A stretch of 64,000 nt of DNA from Brachyhypopomus gauderio (lineage: Eukaryota > Chordata > Actinopteri > Gymnotiformes > Hypopomidae), in the NCBI RefSeq assembly GCF_052324685.1, contig NC_135228.1, positions 15,678,611-15,742,610 of the forward strand. The letters run 5' to 3'. Shown piece after piece: positions 63,601-64,000 of the stretch. Every line of letters starts with the position of its first letter. Position 1 is the first letter of the stretch. The translations under genes and the position numbers were made by a program. Under the pieces are notes generated by a model. It worked only from the letters and a program-made list of their open reading frames with translations, was not told where the DNA came from and did not search any database.

Positions 63601-64000
63601 GTTTAAAGAACTGCAAGAGTTAAGGGTCATTGAAAAAAATATTCAACACGATGGCCTCCTCGTGATCACAGAAATAGGAGAAAAAAGTTTTTATAGCTCC
63701 ATCGTCGAACTCCAACCTGTGAAAAGCAGCACTGAGTGCTTGTGCATTGACATGTTGTTAATAATTGGGTGCGTGTTATCCCAGGATGAAGAGAGGATAT
63801 CCTTATTATTTAGTTTCCTGTTGCGGGACATTTTTATTGCTGTTTGAGGGAGAAAAGGTCCTTTGACCATAATACTTTTAGATTCTAGTTAGCATGGGCA
63901 GATTTTAAAAAATAAATAGAATAATTGTGTTGAATTGTGCTGCTTGTTTCACTTTATCTGGTCCAGGAGATTAGGGAGGCAGGGATCCACCACAAAGCTA
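60616..64000 (+). other. first intron of unc119, running off the window
   Basis: No exon matching the expected YKIDFxRFKIRDMDSGTVLF block is present up to 64000. It contains the interspersed repeat at 62060-62190 and scattered AT-rich sequence. Confidence 0.6.
62060..62190 (+). repeat. interspersed repeat remnant of the 'TAGGCTCCAGC...CCCGTGACCC' type
   Basis: GGAACTGGAGACCTGTGTCC, then GGTGGACCTCGCCTTCACCT, GATTGTCTCCAGC and CCCCGTGACCCTTGCAAACT follow the order of a repeat common in fish (gacctgtccagggtgtacc..cctcgcc..gatgacagctgggataggctccagc..cccgcgaccc). A run of about 19 C bases at 62148-62166 has expanded within it. Family name not asserted. Confidence 0.6.

Overview
The window looks like chromosomal DNA from a ray-finned (teleost) fish. 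Genes are split into many short exons with consensus GT/AG junctions, (CA)n and (TG)n microsatellites are frequent, and a Tc1-like transposon, a hAT MITE and a tRNA-derived SINE of fish type are present. The proteins resemble vertebrate families whose human genes lie in 17p13.3 (CLUH, CCDC92B, LIAT1, MIR22HG, TRARG1/TUSC5) and 17q11.2 (CPD, CRYBA1, UNC119). The human locations are from memory.

Layout. 1-2950: 5' part of an unidentified minus-strand gene; only a CpG-rich promoter and two untranslated first-exon donors are visible. 2950-5966: intergenic, repeat-rich. 5967-17899: a complete 26-exon CLUH-family gene on minus, with a Tc1 element in one intron. 20236-23100: ccdc92b on minus. 23100-27450: intergenic, with a LINE fragment. 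27454-28882: a LIAT1-like gene on minus with a hAT MITE in its intron. 29000-34500: intergenic, with one broken minus-strand reading frame of unknown origin. 34500-39885: spliced noncoding transcript on plus whose last exon carries the mir-22 hairpin (MIR22HG equivalent). 41379-42400: trarg1-like gene on plus. 45923-54622: complete 21-exon carboxypeptidase D gene on minus. 55946-58045: cryba1 (beta-crystallin A1) on minus. 60309-60615: first coding exon of unc119 on plus; the rest to 64000 is its first intron.

These are separate eukaryotic transcription units, not an operon. The clearest departures from known family structure are three. The CLUH paralogue has a 508-residue N-terminal extension beginning with a possible lipid anchor and lacks the usual central disordered linker. 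CPD has lost zinc-ligand and catalytic residues of its second domain, leaving one active site of three. UNC119 has an in-frame upstream start adding 61 residues. I found no prokaryotic-type system, no CRISPR array, and no cluster suggesting a wholly new multi-gene system.
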